A stretch of DNA of 64,000 nt from Sphingobacterium cellulitidis (lineage in GTDB: Bacteria; Bacteroidota; Bacteroidia; Sphingobacteriales; Sphingobacteriaceae), in NCBI GenBank assembly GCA_002245855.1, contig NOUX01000004.1, positions 372,001 to 436,000 of the forward strand. Direction: 5' to 3'. A program made the position numbers and the translations under genes. The notes beneath the pieces were generated by a model. It searched no databases. It was not told where the DNA came from and saw nothing but the letters and a program-made list of their open reading frames with translations. Below, in pieces: positions 7,041-16,946 of this stretch (positions are counted from its first letter, which is position 1; every line of letters starts with the position of its first letter).

Positions 7041-9526
7041 GTTTAATTGCAGAGATACAAGCGAACATAGATAATTTCAATAGCAACCTTGATAAGGCGC
7101 AGGCCAGAATGGATGCTTTTGCAAACGGTATCGGTAAAAAGATAGCTGAAGTTGGCCAGTCGTTCCAGATGATCGGCGGAGCATTGAGCATTGCGGTAAC
7201 CGCTCCATTGGTAGCTGCAGGGACTGCCGCATACAACATGGCCGCTGACTTTGAGGATGCTTTAGGCGCAACGGACCAGATCTTCAAGGAAGCTTCCGAA
7301 GCTACCCAAGCCTGGGCAAACAGTTTACCGACATATTACGGCATAGCCAAAAAGGAAGCATTGGAGTATTCCAACATGATGGGTTCAATGCTCGTCAATA
7401 TTGGAAATCTTACCGAAAAGGAAGCAAGCAAACAATCTGCAAAACTTATAGAATTGGCAGGTGACCTTACGGCAATGTACGGAGGCACTACACAGGATGC
7501 AGTAAGAGCATTGACAGGAGCGTTAAAAGGCAATACCACGATGTTGGACAATTATGGGATGGCTGCAAACGATGCTCTGGTTAAGGCAAAGGCCTATTCC
7601 ATGGGATTGGTAGAACAGGGTAAGGAATTGGACTTAGCGTCGAAACAAGCGGCTACTCTTGCACTTATTTACGAACAGTCAGCAGCTGCACAAGGACAGG
7701 CCGCTAGGGAATCCGAGGGGGCAAGCGGTTCGATGCGTGCGCTGAAAACGGAAATTTCCAACCTGACAACAGAATTGGGGGCAAACTTACTCCCTATCAT
7801 AACTCCAATAGTAACCAAAATAAAAGAAATAGCGGCAGGATTCAGGTCATTGTCTCCTGAAGCCCAAAAGACCATAGCAGTTGTGGCAGCAGTTGCAGCG
7901 GCAATAGGCCCGATGTTATTGGCCTTGGGGTCACTTATGCAATTGGCCCCGCTAGTGGGTACTGCATTTGCAACGATGACAGGTCCTATAGGTATTGCAG
8001 TTGTCGCCATTGGTGCGGCAGTTGCCCTTATCATAAAATACTGGGATGAAATCAAAGCGTATTTCACGAATGGCGCAGGATCTAAGGTGTGGTCAAACAT
8101 ATCAAATGGAGCTCAACAGCTTTGGGCTAAGATCGTAGCAATATTTGAAAAGGTCAAAACCTTCATGTTAGATGTTTGGGGGAAGATTGGGTCTAATGTA
8201 AAATCTATTGTTGGCAATACTTTTACCACGATACTTTCCATAGTTGAATCTGTGATCAACCATATATCAGGGGTAATCGATGTGTTTTCTTCTCTATTGT
8301 CAGGTGATTTTAGTGGGGCAATCAAAGCGGTGGGACGTTTGTTCGAGAATGTTTTCAATACCATAAAGAACATAGGCTTAAATGTATTTGCAAACATATC
8401 ACAGGCCATTGCAGGGTTCCTTAAGTTGGTGGGCGCAGATGAAATGGGTGCGTCCCTTGAAAATTGGGCAAACGGATTACGGCCTGTAAAGGAGCAGACC
8501 GAAGTGTTGACTGCTAATGTAGAAGAAGGGTCCAAAAAGCTAAAGACTTATGAAGGGAAAATCAAGGGCGTAACAGATGGGCTTAACGGAAATTCAGAGG
8601 CTTTAAATAAAAACTCTAAATCACAAAAGGACTATAGGGAGGAACTCGATAGTACATTGGCTGGGTTAGGATACTATGACGGCATTTTATCAAATATTTC
8701 AAACAAGTACAAAAATATTCAGGAACTAGCTAAAAAGGCTGGAGCATCCACTAAGGAATTAGCATTCATCATAAGGTCTGAATTTACTGAAAGGCTAATG
8801 GTTTCATTAGACGCTCTTTCTGAAAGATTAGATAGAGTAGTAAAAGCATCAAGGGGGGAGCTTACCGAAAAATTAAAAGGTAAATACAGTGAAGGCGGAG
8901 AAGGGTTATCTATTGATATGCCAGTAAAAGCCAAAGTTGAACTCGATTTTTCAAACCTATCTAAAAAAGCTGAACCAAATTCTGCAGTTATTGATAAGTT
9001 TTTTAAGACTGGGAAAGATGTTGCAAAAGCAATAAATGCAGGTTTTGAGGAAATTATTAGTACAAGCTCTATACCTGAGGTATTAGGGGGGCTGGCAAAC
9101 TCAATAGGTCAGGCATTAGGGTCAGGTGAGAATGTTATTAAGGCCATTGGATCATCGTTACTTTCTTCTATTGGGACAATTTTAGTCAAACTTGGAGAAA
9201 TGGCAGTTGCTGCTGGATTAGGAATAAAGGGTGTACAGTTAGCACTAAAGTCCTTAAATCCATATATAGCCATCGCGGCAGGTGCGGCATTAATTGCAAT
9301 AGGATCCGCCTTTTCCGCCGGAGCTTCTAAATTAGGCAACTCTATGAGTTCAAACGCTGGATCCAGTTCATCGAGTTACACGAGTTCTGCCACTTCAAAT
9401 CAAAACATGGTCCCAAGAGGGGCGTATTACAACAACGATAAGCAAGTGGTTGACCTTAAGATTAAAGGGAATAACCTTGTAGGGTCATTGAATATTAATC
9501 AGAACCGTAACAATAGATTAGGATAA
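7037..9526 (+). CDS. Tail tape measure protein
   Basis: An 829-residue tape measure, the longest helical protein of the tail module. It starts with an amphipathic coiled segment ('SLIAEIQANIDNFNSNLDKAQ'), contains Ala/Gly-rich hydrophobic stretches at about 45-70, 275-340 and 740-775, a minimal-TMP core with 'LTGALKGNTTMLDNYGMA' and 'AAAQGQAARESEGASGSMRALKTEI', and a Ser-rich end. By the tape-measure rule of about 1.5 angstrom per residue the tail would be near 120 nm. Overlaps the chaperone by 4 nt. Confidence 0.88.
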   Translation: MSLIAEIQANIDNFNSNLDKAQARMDAFANGIGKKIAEVGQSFQMIGGALSIAVTAPLVAAGTAAYNMAADFEDALGATDQIFKEASEATQAWANSLPTYYGIAKKEALEYSNMMGSMLVNIGNLTEKEASKQSAKLIELAGDLTAMYGGTTQDAVRALTGALKGNTTMLDNYGMAANDALVKAKAYSMGLVEQGKELDLASKQAATLALIYEQSAAAQGQAARESEGASGSMRALKTEISNLTTELGANLLPIITPIVTKIKEIAAGFRSLSPEAQKTIAVVAAVAAAIGPMLLALGSLMQLAPLVGTAFATMTGPIGIAVVAIGAAVALIIKYWDEIKAYFTNGAGSKVWSNISNGAQQLWAKIVAIFEKVKTFMLDVWGKIGSNVKSIVGNTFTTILSIVESVINHISGVIDVFSSLLSGDFSGAIKAVGRLFENVFNTIKNIGLNVFANISQAIAGFLKLVGADEMGASLENWANGLRPVKEQTEVLTANVEEGSKKLKTYEGKIKGVTDGLNGNSEALNKNSKSQKDYREELDSTLAGLGYYDGILSNISNKYKNIQELAKKAGASTKELAFIIRSEFTERLMVSLDALSERLDRVVKASRGELTEKLKGKYSEGGEGLSIDMPVKAKVELDFSNLSKKAEPNSAVIDKFFKTGKDVAKAINAGFEEIISTSSIPEVLGGLANSIGQALGSGENVIKAIGSSLLSSIGTILVKLGEMAVAAGLGIKGVQLALKSLNPYIAIAAGAALIAIGSAFSAGASKLGNSMSSNAGSSSSSYTSSATSNQNMVPRGAYYNNDKQVVDLKIKGNNLVGSLNINQNRNNRLG

Positions 9527-11826
9527 TGTCATATAATACCAAATACATATTAAGCTATTGTAACCGTTTAGGTAAGTCTTTAAGGGTAGAGATACAATTA
9601 TGGGATTACGTTGGGGAAACATTTATACTTGTTAACCAAACTGACTACCTACAGGATCAAGAGGGCGCTTATGTGACATCTAATATTGATGGCGAATATG
9701 ATCCGGAAAGGGATAAGAATCTTATTGAAGGAGGTTCAAACCCTTTTACATTGAACTATCAGAACGATACTAGCGAAAAGGGCGGTGCAATCCGTGCGAC
9801 ATTCGCAGATATGGAGTTCTTTGAGGATATGCTTTTCAATATCGATGACCTTGCAACAAGCGATGAAACAGAGATTAGAGCGGTATTCTATTATGACAAC
9901 CAACTTGAATGGATAGGTTTCGTAACTCCTGACTTCTTTAATGTCGAGATTACGGAAAATCCATTGATTAGGTTAACTGCTTCTGATAGGGTAGGAGTAC
10001 TTAAGGATGTAGACTATCCGATATTATCGGAGATGACAGATAAGGTCAGGATTCTTGATATCATAACCAATATTCTAAAAGAAACAGGGCTTGAATTAAA
10101 CATCAATGTTGTTTGTGGTCTTTATTCTGATCAGTTCGAACCAAAAGCAGGTGATGCAGAATTCGAAGCATGGGAAAAGAACAATCCATTATTTGATACT
10201 TGGGTAAATGAATACAGGTTAGCAACCGATTTAGAGACTTTGGAGACAATGAATTGCTACGAGGTATTACAACGTATCATGAACCAATTCAATTGCCTTA
10301 TAACACAATATAAAGGCGAATGGTGGATAGTTAACAAGTTCGATCTTGACAATGGTAAAGGAGTAAGGTTTGTCTATGAATTTGAAGGCTTATTTCAGTC
10401 CATGGACAGGATAATCTTTTCAGAGGAATACTTTAGCCTAATCGATACTGGAGGTGAAAGAACATTGATTCCTGCAGGAGCAAAGAACACCTATCTATTG
10501 GAACATGGTATTGATATGATCTATCCATTGAACCATTCATTGCAATCTCCTTCGTTAAATATTTTTGAAATTAATGATTGGTTCACTAATTCTAATTATA
10601 ATTCAAAGCTGACTTTTGATATCCCATTAATGTATAACAATAACGGAAGTATCAATGAGACTTATGAAAATGAAATTAAGGAACTTCAAATAAATGACCA
10701 TTCAATAATCACCTTATCAAACGATACAACTAATTATACTTCAGTACCTAATTATGTTAATGGTGATTCTTGGATATTACAGTCAGATAGCTTTAAGGTG
10801 GTTACGATGGATAAGAAGAAGTCATCATTCAAGGTTAAGGTAAAAGGAACAGGAAAGCCTTATACAGCAATGTTGATTGGTTTTTTCATGGAGATTGAAG
10901 AATATGGAATTCCTGGGGTTAAACACTATTTCAGCTTAGAAAATAAAGTTGAAGGGAATAATTTTACTGGAAATTTCAGGTTTATACCAATCGTAGATAT
11001 CAATACTCCAGGGAATGTAACTGTTTTTCCATTTGGGTTTGAAAATAAATTCAATTCGGCAAATCTAGCGGTAGACCAAACATGGGAATTGGAGGTTAAT
11101 ATTTCAAAAGGAAGCCACCAAAGCTACGATATTAATACTGCTAACTTCTTTGTTAGAATATTCCCTAACAGGGCTTTTAAGAAAAATGATTATAACCCTG
11201 ACTTAACAGAAATACATAATATTCTTAAGGAAGTTTCTGTATCGTTTATTAACGACAATCAAACTCCCAAAGGGACTGTTTTCCAATCAAAGATAGACGG
11301 TAAATTTACCAAACCAACAGAACAAAGGACAGTCCTTTTCGGAGATTATCAGACGATAGGACAGAACGGATTCTTTTATAAATACAGAGAGGACAGCTTA
11401 AGCATCCAGTACAACAGCGCAGGGGAAAGGCTAAAGGATTGGTTCACTCCTTATGACAGCGAAAGAAATCCCTTATTGATCCATTCATTGAGACAATTGA
11501 CATACTCTTATGGAAAGGCTCACGATGAACTTAGGATAGGATTCGATATGAACCGTATAAATCCATTCTCTCACTTTGCAGTAAGATGTTTTAGCGAAAG
11601 ATACATACAGGTGAATCCGGAGGATGACTATTTACAGGAAAAAGACAGCAGATACATAACAACAACCATAGGCAAGTATTTAAACAGCAAAAGATTCGTA
11701 CTTGTCGAGGGAAAGATCGACTACCTAAGGAGCCACTTTGAGGGTGTGCTCGCTCAAATTAGAACTAACGAAGTGCAGCGGCAGGAGTATATCTACTCCT
11801 ATTTTGAACAGAGGGACATTAGTTAA
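9526..11826 (+). CDS. Distal tail / baseplate protein
   Basis: A 766-residue protein after the tape measure. The N-terminal 230 residues are beta-rich ('YILSYCNRLGKSLRVEIQLWDY', then 'FTLNYQNDTSEKGGAIRATFADMEF') and resemble the first baseplate-hub protein of Bacteroidota siphophages. A long central beta region and a C-terminal 'DYLRSHFEGVLAQIRTNEVQRQEYIYSYFEQRD' follow. No enzyme motif was seen. Position argues for the tail tip between tape measure and receptor-binding protein. Starts on the TAATG overlap at 9526. Confidence 0.65.
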   Translation: MSYNTKYILSYCNRLGKSLRVEIQLWDYVGETFILVNQTDYLQDQEGAYVTSNIDGEYDPERDKNLIEGGSNPFTLNYQNDTSEKGGAIRATFADMEFFEDMLFNIDDLATSDETEIRAVFYYDNQLEWIGFVTPDFFNVEITENPLIRLTASDRVGVLKDVDYPILSEMTDKVRILDIITNILKETGLELNINVVCGLYSDQFEPKAGDAEFEAWEKNNPLFDTWVNEYRLATDLETLETMNCYEVLQRIMNQFNCLITQYKGEWWIVNKFDLDNGKGVRFVYEFEGLFQSMDRIIFSEEYFSLIDTGGERTLIPAGAKNTYLLEHGIDMIYPLNHSLQSPSLNIFEINDWFTNSNYNSKLTFDIPLMYNNNGSINETYENEIKELQINDHSIITLSNDTTNYTSVPNYVNGDSWILQSDSFKVVTMDKKKSSFKVKVKGTGKPYTAMLIGFFMEIEEYGIPGVKHYFSLENKVEGNNFTGNFRFIPIVDINTPGNVTVFPFGFENKFNSANLAVDQTWELEVNISKGSHQSYDINTANFFVRIFPNRAFKKNDYNPDLTEIHNILKEVSVSFINDNQTPKGTVFQSKIDGKFTKPTEQRTVLFGDYQTIGQNGFFYKYREDSLSIQYNSAGERLKDWFTPYDSERNPLLIHSLRQLTYSYGKAHDELRIGFDMNRINPFSHFAVRCFSERYIQVNPEDDYLQEKDSRYITTTIGKYLNSKRFVLVEGKIDYLRSHFEGVLAQIRTNEVQRQEYIYSYFEQRDIS

Positions 11827-11840
11827 AATGAGAACAGAGA

Positions 11841-14800
11841 ATGGCTACAGTTAAATTTTCGGATGAAATGCCAAAACCTACTTCCATAAAAGGAACGGAT
11901 AGGTTTTTAATCAGTGATGGTGTAACAGGGGAAGCAAAGGCACCGGACTTCAATCAGGCAAAGGAATACCTGAACATTACCGGTATAGAAATGGAACCCC
12001 TAGTAGGGGGTACAACATCAGGTACAGCTTTAGTTGTACCCAATGGACCTGCAGGAGAACAGAGAACCGCAGAAGTATCTAGCGGTAAATGGTATGACTT
12101 CGGTAGTGGTCCTGTCCAGGCAAGTGCTGACAGACGTTGGAAATCCTATTGGAACGGAACTTCTTGGGTTCTGAAGGACATGGGGGCGTTGCCTATACAA
12201 GAAGGTACTGACACAATAGTAGATGAAGAAGTTCCAAAAGGGAAGGCTGTGGTTAAATATGTAGCGCCTACTAAGGAAAAAGTTGATAGTATTTTAGAAG
12301 TAGTTCCAGAAGGAGAGGTATCTCATTTAGACGTTGGTTCGGGAACTTCCTTCGGGTCTACTGTTTATGGATGGGGGTTCCCGATAAAGGGTTACAAAAA
12401 CATAAAGGCTATAAGTATTTCATTAGGTTCTGGAGGTACATCTAATTCACAAAGGTTAGTTGTTAAAAAATTGAACGAATCGGGCGAAGTTTTGTTTGAC
12501 GAAAATTTCACAAAGACAATTTCAGGAACAAGGACACTGTATAGGTTTGATTTACCTAGTCTTATTGAAAATACAAGCGAGGAAAAGTTATGGGTTGAAA
12601 TTTTTACTAATGCCACAGTTTCAATTTACAGAACATCTCCTGCTGTGGTATTTACAGCTGAAAATGGATACCCGTTCCCTAGAAATACCACGGTTAATGA
12701 CATGGGGGCTTCGGGATTCAATGCTGGTGGGTCATCTGCTTATTATGACGTGTATCATCAAGTTATAACCGAAGATTACGATATTCTTTTTAACGAGAAT
12801 GCTGAAAACCAAATAATAGAAATAGCAAACTCCAATATTGTTGTTCCTGCTTATGTAGATGAAACTGTAGATAAAGTCAATGAGCATATTGTCACCTCGC
12901 TTGTAGCAGGAGAAGATTACGTTCCGTTTGTTGACGGCGTTGGACCACAGAGCGATGGTAATTATAAAATGGGATTTCCAGCAGGCGAATTACAGCCTTT
13001 TGATAAGATTACAATTCCTGTAAACTATAACCCAGTAAGGGTACTACCAACTGTTTTTACGATAAACATTAGGCAGGTAAATAAAACAGGAGAAATTATT
13101 GCTACAACTACTGCGCCATTCCCAGGAGGTACAGGTCGGGTTGATACAATCTTTACTTTCCCTAGCATTGTCAATCCAACAGGTAAAGTATTTATTGAGG
13201 TTACGGCTAACGGTCAATTCGGACTCCACAGGAGATACCCTAACCCAGCGGTAATTTTCACAGAAGCTAACGGATACCCGCCATTAGCAACTTCAACGAC
13301 ACCATCTGGCGCGTTGGTCGACACGTCTTTATATTTAGACTTTTGGTTTAAAACAAATACATATTTTGAAGAAACAGTTTTACAAGGTGTAACTATTGAC
13401 ATTCCAGAACAAGATGCTAATGTACTTGGAAATGAAAACGAAAGAATTTCCTTTACGGGTTCATCTGTTACATGGGGGGATGGTTATTTGCAATCTGGCT
13501 ATGTTGCTGAATACATCAAATTGAAGCAATCAAAGTTCGCAAAGGCAATTTTAGCATCAGAACTTGAAGGTGGTACATTAATTGAAAATAGACAGTACTT
13601 CTTGGGTAAGGCTCGAAAAATAACAGGTATTGGTCAAGAGTTTGAATTCAAGATTACAGGTAACGAGGTAAGCATTATTCAGGGTATCGAAAGAAGCAAC
13701 GATAATGCAAGTGAAATTGAATTGTATATCGATGGAAATCTTCACGACACATTCAATAACTTCAATCCTACATCTATAGGAACTTTCACTAAGAATTTTA
13801 CAGGAGATGGTACTGCTGTTATGTTCGATTTAGGCATGGCGTTTACTTATGGTCATACAGTAACAGTTGCAGGAGCTTCTAAAGTAGTTACTCTTAACAC
13901 TACACAAAACACAGGATTTAGCATTCCTGCTGGTTCAGATTGTGCAATCATCAGACGTTTGGGAGTTGATGAAGATGGCAACCCTGCTGTTACGCACTGG
14001 CTATGGTTCAAAGTTGCGCCAACAAGCGGACAGGCTATTGTTGTGAATGGAACTAGAGCAAAGGCGTTGTTCTATGAGAAAACTACTATCGGTCAAGATT
14101 CGTCAGGAAATAATGAAAGTCCTTACGGTGATGGTGATACTTCATTCGATCCACTTGCGCCTGCTTCTATCGCCACAGGTTTGGACTTTAGGCAGACAGA
14201 TGAAAGGGTTGTAAAGATATATAGATTCTTGGATAACAAAGAACGTACTGTTAGACTTAGGATTAAGGGGAACTACGGCACTGCAAGTGGCACACCATAT
14301 TTCATCTTCAACTTTGCAACGAACAGATATTTCCATTTCCAGAATGCAGGTATTGGTGGATGGGATCTTTGGGATCTGGACAGGACTATCTCTCAGGATG
14401 CATTGAGAGGATGGCAAAGGGTGATCGAGTTCAACCCTGATAAATTGGTCATCGAAACCACTCCAAATGATGATTGGATTGTAAAAGGGCATAAGGTATA
14501 TTCTAGTGCCACCTTATCATTAGCAGGTTTGAGAGCTACAAAAAATTTGCCTCTTAGGTCAATAGACTACAATTCAGGCACAGATGATTACACAATGACA
14601 AGGTGGAGAGGGTTCATTACAGCAATTACCGAAGATAGCGTGACTTTTTCCGGTACTGTAGATACTCCAATCGCTGTGGGTGATGTGGTTATGATTGGGC
14701 AATATTGGGGTAACAATAAGGATTATATTGAAAGGATAGTTTCGGGCATAAGCGGAAACACCATTTCATTTAACAAGCCTATTTCTAAGGGTGAAATCAT

Positions 14801-15458
14801 CTATAACAGTTTGCAGGATTTTGTTGGAAAAGAAATTGGTGTACGTTCATTGGGAACTTTCAAAACAAAATTGGAAGGAGTAATTGATAAAATTAGGTCA
14901 GTTACTGATTGTCCTATCTACGTTCTTGAAAACCCTATGCCTAATGTATTGGGACGTGAATTATGGGGTTATCCAATCATTATGGATATGGTTGCAAACA
15001 GCAAGGTTAATGTACATTCAGTTGACTATTTGAGCTTAAGGAAATGGCAAGAAAGCCAAGCTAAAGAGAGTACGACTTTAAATGTTGCATCAGCAGTATT
15101 AGACCCTTATCTGAATAAGAGGGTGCTTGAATTCGGAACTAATGGGCAGAATCTATTATCTGTAGACGTATTGTTGAATGGCGAAAGTATATACGGAAAG
15201 CGTGCAGTAGTTCAAAACGGTTGGGCATATACTGTTAATCAGTCAGCTACAGGAGCAGCACTGAACAAGCTAGTATCAGGCACTACAAATTCAGGTCAGG
15301 TTTACAACGGTAGAACTCCAAGATTGGTAATATTAGATGATACATTGACAAGCGGAACGATAACCGTTAAATGGGCTGGTTCATTGTGGAGCAATGACAG
15401 TTGTCATATGAACGCAAACGGTTCTAAGCTTTATGCGGATTTTTTGAGAGATATATAA
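11841..15458 (+). CDS. Tail fibre / receptor-binding protein with SGNH-hydrolase-like motifs
   Basis: A 1205-residue tail-tip protein. The start ('KFSDEMPKPTSIKGTDRFLISDG') is typical of Bacteroidota phage fibres. Residues of about 155-310 and 345-505 are two related modules, each ending in a 'PAVxFTxxNGYP' motif. From about 535 an SGNH/GDSL-type domain begins: G540-S541-S542-V-T-W-G (S542 as nucleophile) and D1186-S-C-H1189 near the C terminus (catalytic Asp-His). Some 640 residues separate the two blocks, more than usual, so another domain is probably inserted. It may deacetylate surface polysaccharide during adsorption (inference). Confidence 0.75.
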   Translation: MATVKFSDEMPKPTSIKGTDRFLISDGVTGEAKAPDFNQAKEYLNITGIEMEPLVGGTTSGTALVVPNGPAGEQRTAEVSSGKWYDFGSGPVQASADRRWKSYWNGTSWVLKDMGALPIQEGTDTIVDEEVPKGKAVVKYVAPTKEKVDSILEVVPEGEVSHLDVGSGTSFGSTVYGWGFPIKGYKNIKAISISLGSGGTSNSQRLVVKKLNESGEVLFDENFTKTISGTRTLYRFDLPSLIENTSEEKLWVEIFTNATVSIYRTSPAVVFTAENGYPFPRNTTVNDMGASGFNAGGSSAYYDVYHQVITEDYDILFNENAENQIIEIANSNIVVPAYVDETVDKVNEHIVTSLVAGEDYVPFVDGVGPQSDGNYKMGFPAGELQPFDKITIPVNYNPVRVLPTVFTINIRQVNKTGEIIATTTAPFPGGTGRVDTIFTFPSIVNPTGKVFIEVTANGQFGLHRRYPNPAVIFTEANGYPPLATSTTPSGALVDTSLYLDFWFKTNTYFEETVLQGVTIDIPEQDANVLGNENERISFTGSSVTWGDGYLQSGYVAEYIKLKQSKFAKAILASELEGGTLIENRQYFLGKARKITGIGQEFEFKITGNEVSIIQGIERSNDNASEIELYIDGNLHDTFNNFNPTSIGTFTKNFTGDGTAVMFDLGMAFTYGHTVTVAGASKVVTLNTTQNTGFSIPAGSDCAIIRRLGVDEDGNPAVTHWLWFKVAPTSGQAIVVNGTRAKALFYEKTTIGQDSSGNNESPYGDGDTSFDPLAPASIATGLDFRQTDERVVKIYRFLDNKERTVRLRIKGNYGTASGTPYFIFNFATNRYFHFQNAGIGGWDLWDLDRTISQDALRGWQRVIEFNPDKLVIETTPNDDWIVKGHKVYSSATLSLAGLRATKNLPLRSIDYNSGTDDYTMTRWRGFITAITEDSVTFSGTVDTPIAVGDVVMIGQYWGNNKDYIERIVSGISGNTISFNKPISKGEIIYNSLQDFVGKEIGVRSLGTFKTKLEGVIDKIRSVTDCPIYVLENPMPNVLGRELWGYPIIMDMVANSKVNVHSVDYLSLRKWQESQAKESTTLNVASAVLDPYLNKRVLEFGTNGQNLLSVDVLLNGESIYGKRAVVQNGWAYTVNQSATGAALNKLVSGTTNSGQVYNGRTPRLVILDDTLTSGTITVKWAGSLWSNDSCHMNANGSKLYADFLRDI

Positions 15459-15467
15459 TGTTTAACG

Positions 15468-15952
15468 CCCCTATCTCGGTAGGGGTATAAAAAATGCCCA
15501 ATAGATCGTCCTCATCCATTGGGCTCAAAAACGACACTATCATATGAATGTTTTTGATAACTAAATATAGTTAAAAAAGTAACAGAAAAAAATAAAAAAG
15601 CCCAATGAATACCGGAAATCATTGGGCCAATTGTTAATTAGTCTATTTGTAATGATGCATTAATGTTATGAAGTTAAATAAAATAAAATAAAAACCCAAC
15701 AGCAAACATACCGTTGGGCCTAAAATATGTTAACGCTCTACGGGGAGTAGAACGGAATAAATTTAATAATAATTAAGGGAAAAGGAAAAGAAGGAAAGTA
15801 TTAAAGATTTACAGCGATTAATGTATCAATAAAAAAACCAATGGATCACCCTAATCCATTGGCAATAAATCAAATAGTTTCTATGAACTTTATGAAGGTA
15901 ATAAAAATAAAATTGAATACCAAAAAGCCCAACAGCATGAACACCGTTGGGC
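15468..15952. repeat. Array of six stem-loops in a 548-bp gene-free stretch
   Basis: The gap 15459-16006 has no credible gene but six hairpins. H1 CCCCTA/TAGGGG (15468-15485). H2 GCCCAAT/ATTGGGC (15496-15524). H3 GCCCAATGA/TCATTGGGC (15600-15627). H4 CCCAAC/GTTGGG (15695-15718). H5 CCAATGGAT/ATCCATTGG (15838-15862). H6 GCCCAAC/GTTGGGC (15927-15952). H2-H6 share a CCCAA or CCAAT stem core and each follows an A-tract on the plus strand, so read on the minus strand they look like terminators with T-tracts. The surrounding DNA is very AT-rich. They may insulate the late operon from leftward transcription, or be structured RNA. Confidence 0.7.
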
Positions 15953-16006
15953 TATAACCAATTTTTGTAATGATAAACTACAAGAATTTAAATATAGGAA
16001 ATTAAA

Positions 16007-16459
16007 ATGAAAACAGGAGAAAAGGGATTGGCATTGATAAAGAGCTTTGAGGGATTCTACCCTAAGCCTTATAGGGACCCGATAGGGATTCCTACCATTG
16101 GATATGGTTTTACGTATTACCTGCCCGATAGACGAAAGGTAACGATGCAGGACAGGCCATTGACAGAACATCAGGCTACATGCATGCTGCAGGAGATCCT
16201 GAATGGTTACGAGAACGATGTGCTGAGGTTGGTCCGTGTACCATTGACACAGAACCAGTTCGATGCCTTGGTGAGCTTTACCTTCAATCTGGGCGGTGCG
16301 AACTTCGGTAAATCTACACTATTAAAAAAGCTCAATGTAAACCCAAACGATCCTTCCATCCGTGAGGAATTCGCAAAATGGAACAAGGCCGGGGGAAATG
16401 TATTTGCAGGATTGGTAAGGAGAAGAAAAGCAGAAGCGGATTTATATTTCAGTAAGTAA
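16007..16459 (+). CDS. Endolysin, GH24 lysozyme
   Basis: A 150-residue phage lysozyme that cuts the glycan of peptidoglycan. The GH24 triad spacing E-x8-D-x5-T is exact: E15, D24, T30 in 'SFEGFYPKPYRDPIGIPTIGYG'. A later 'QNQFDALVSFTFNLGGANFGKSTLL' and 'WNKAGGNVFAGLVRRRKAEADLY' are family landmarks. There is no signal peptide, so release should need the neighbouring holin-like protein. First gene of the lysis cassette. Confidence 0.93.
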   Translation: MKTGEKGLALIKSFEGFYPKPYRDPIGIPTIGYGFTYYLPDRRKVTMQDRPLTEHQATCMLQEILNGYENDVLRLVRVPLTQNQFDALVSFTFNLGGANFGKSTLLKKLNVNPNDPSIREEFAKWNKAGGNVFAGLVRRRKAEADLYFSK

Positions 16460-16461
16460 AG

Positions 16462-16782
16462 ATGAGCGATGTTAAGCAAGATATGATCGATCGCAAGGTC
16501 GACGGAGTGGTAAAGATTTTCGGATTGGCATATAAGGATATCGTTGCACTTGTAGCGACAATATCCATCTTGCTGAATGTCTATTTAGTTTATAAGATTA
16601 TTACGATGAATGAGGATCTGAATGCCAAGATCGTGGAAGAAGTCCGCAGGCAAGTACCGCAGGCCGTAAACGAGCGGGTTCCTGAAGTTGTGGATAGCAG
16701 ATTAGAAGGAGTCCGTGAAGGAGTTGACAAGGCATTGAACAAGGTAGACACCATCGTACAGAGGATCGGAGGTAAGGAATGA
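16462..16782 (+). CDS. Holin-like single-TM protein
   Basis: A 106-residue protein with one membrane segment at about residues 26-47 ('DIVALVATISILLNVYLVYKI') followed by a charged amphipathic helix with Val/Glu/Arg repeats. It sits 2 bp after the lysozyme and overlaps the next gene by ATGA. Size, topology and place fit a holin or anti-holin, but no family motif was recognised; a tail-associated membrane protein is possible. Confidence 0.5.
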   Translation: MSDVKQDMIDRKVDGVVKIFGLAYKDIVALVATISILLNVYLVYKIITMNEDLNAKIVEEVRRQVPQAVNERVPEVVDSRLEGVREGVDKALNKVDTIVQRIGGKE

Positions 16783-16946
16783 AAAAGGCATTGATACTAT
16801 TGATGTTGGTGTTTTCCGTGTTGGTTACATCATCAAGCCAAAACAAGCCACTGGAGCAAGTCGAAAAGATTCCATTGGTAAAGTCATTGGATAACTTAAA
16901 TAATTCGTTGGACAGTCTAAAAAAAGTATTGGATGAAAGGTATTAG
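16779..16946 (+). CDS. Small exported protein in lysis cassette, 55 aa
   Basis: Overlaps the holin-like gene by 4 nt (ATGA) and the next gene by 14 nt. Residues 1-20 are a signal peptide ('MKKALILLMLVFSVLVTSSS'), followed by about 35 residues with a heptad-like Leu/Val pattern ('KSLDNLNNSLDSLKKVL'). The mature part could be a short periplasmic coiled coil, perhaps pairing with the following putative spanin. Not recognised as a family. Confidence 0.55.
   Translation: MKKALILLMLVFSVLVTSSSQNKPLEQVEKIPLVKSLDNLNNSLDSLKKVLDERY

Noticed and set aside
12496..12768. 90-aa plus-strand frame inside the tail fibre
   Set aside because: Out-of-frame shadow of a well-supported long gene.
15459..16006. CRISPR array
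   Set aside because: Hairpins are unequal in spacing and sequence, with no constant repeat-spacer unit.
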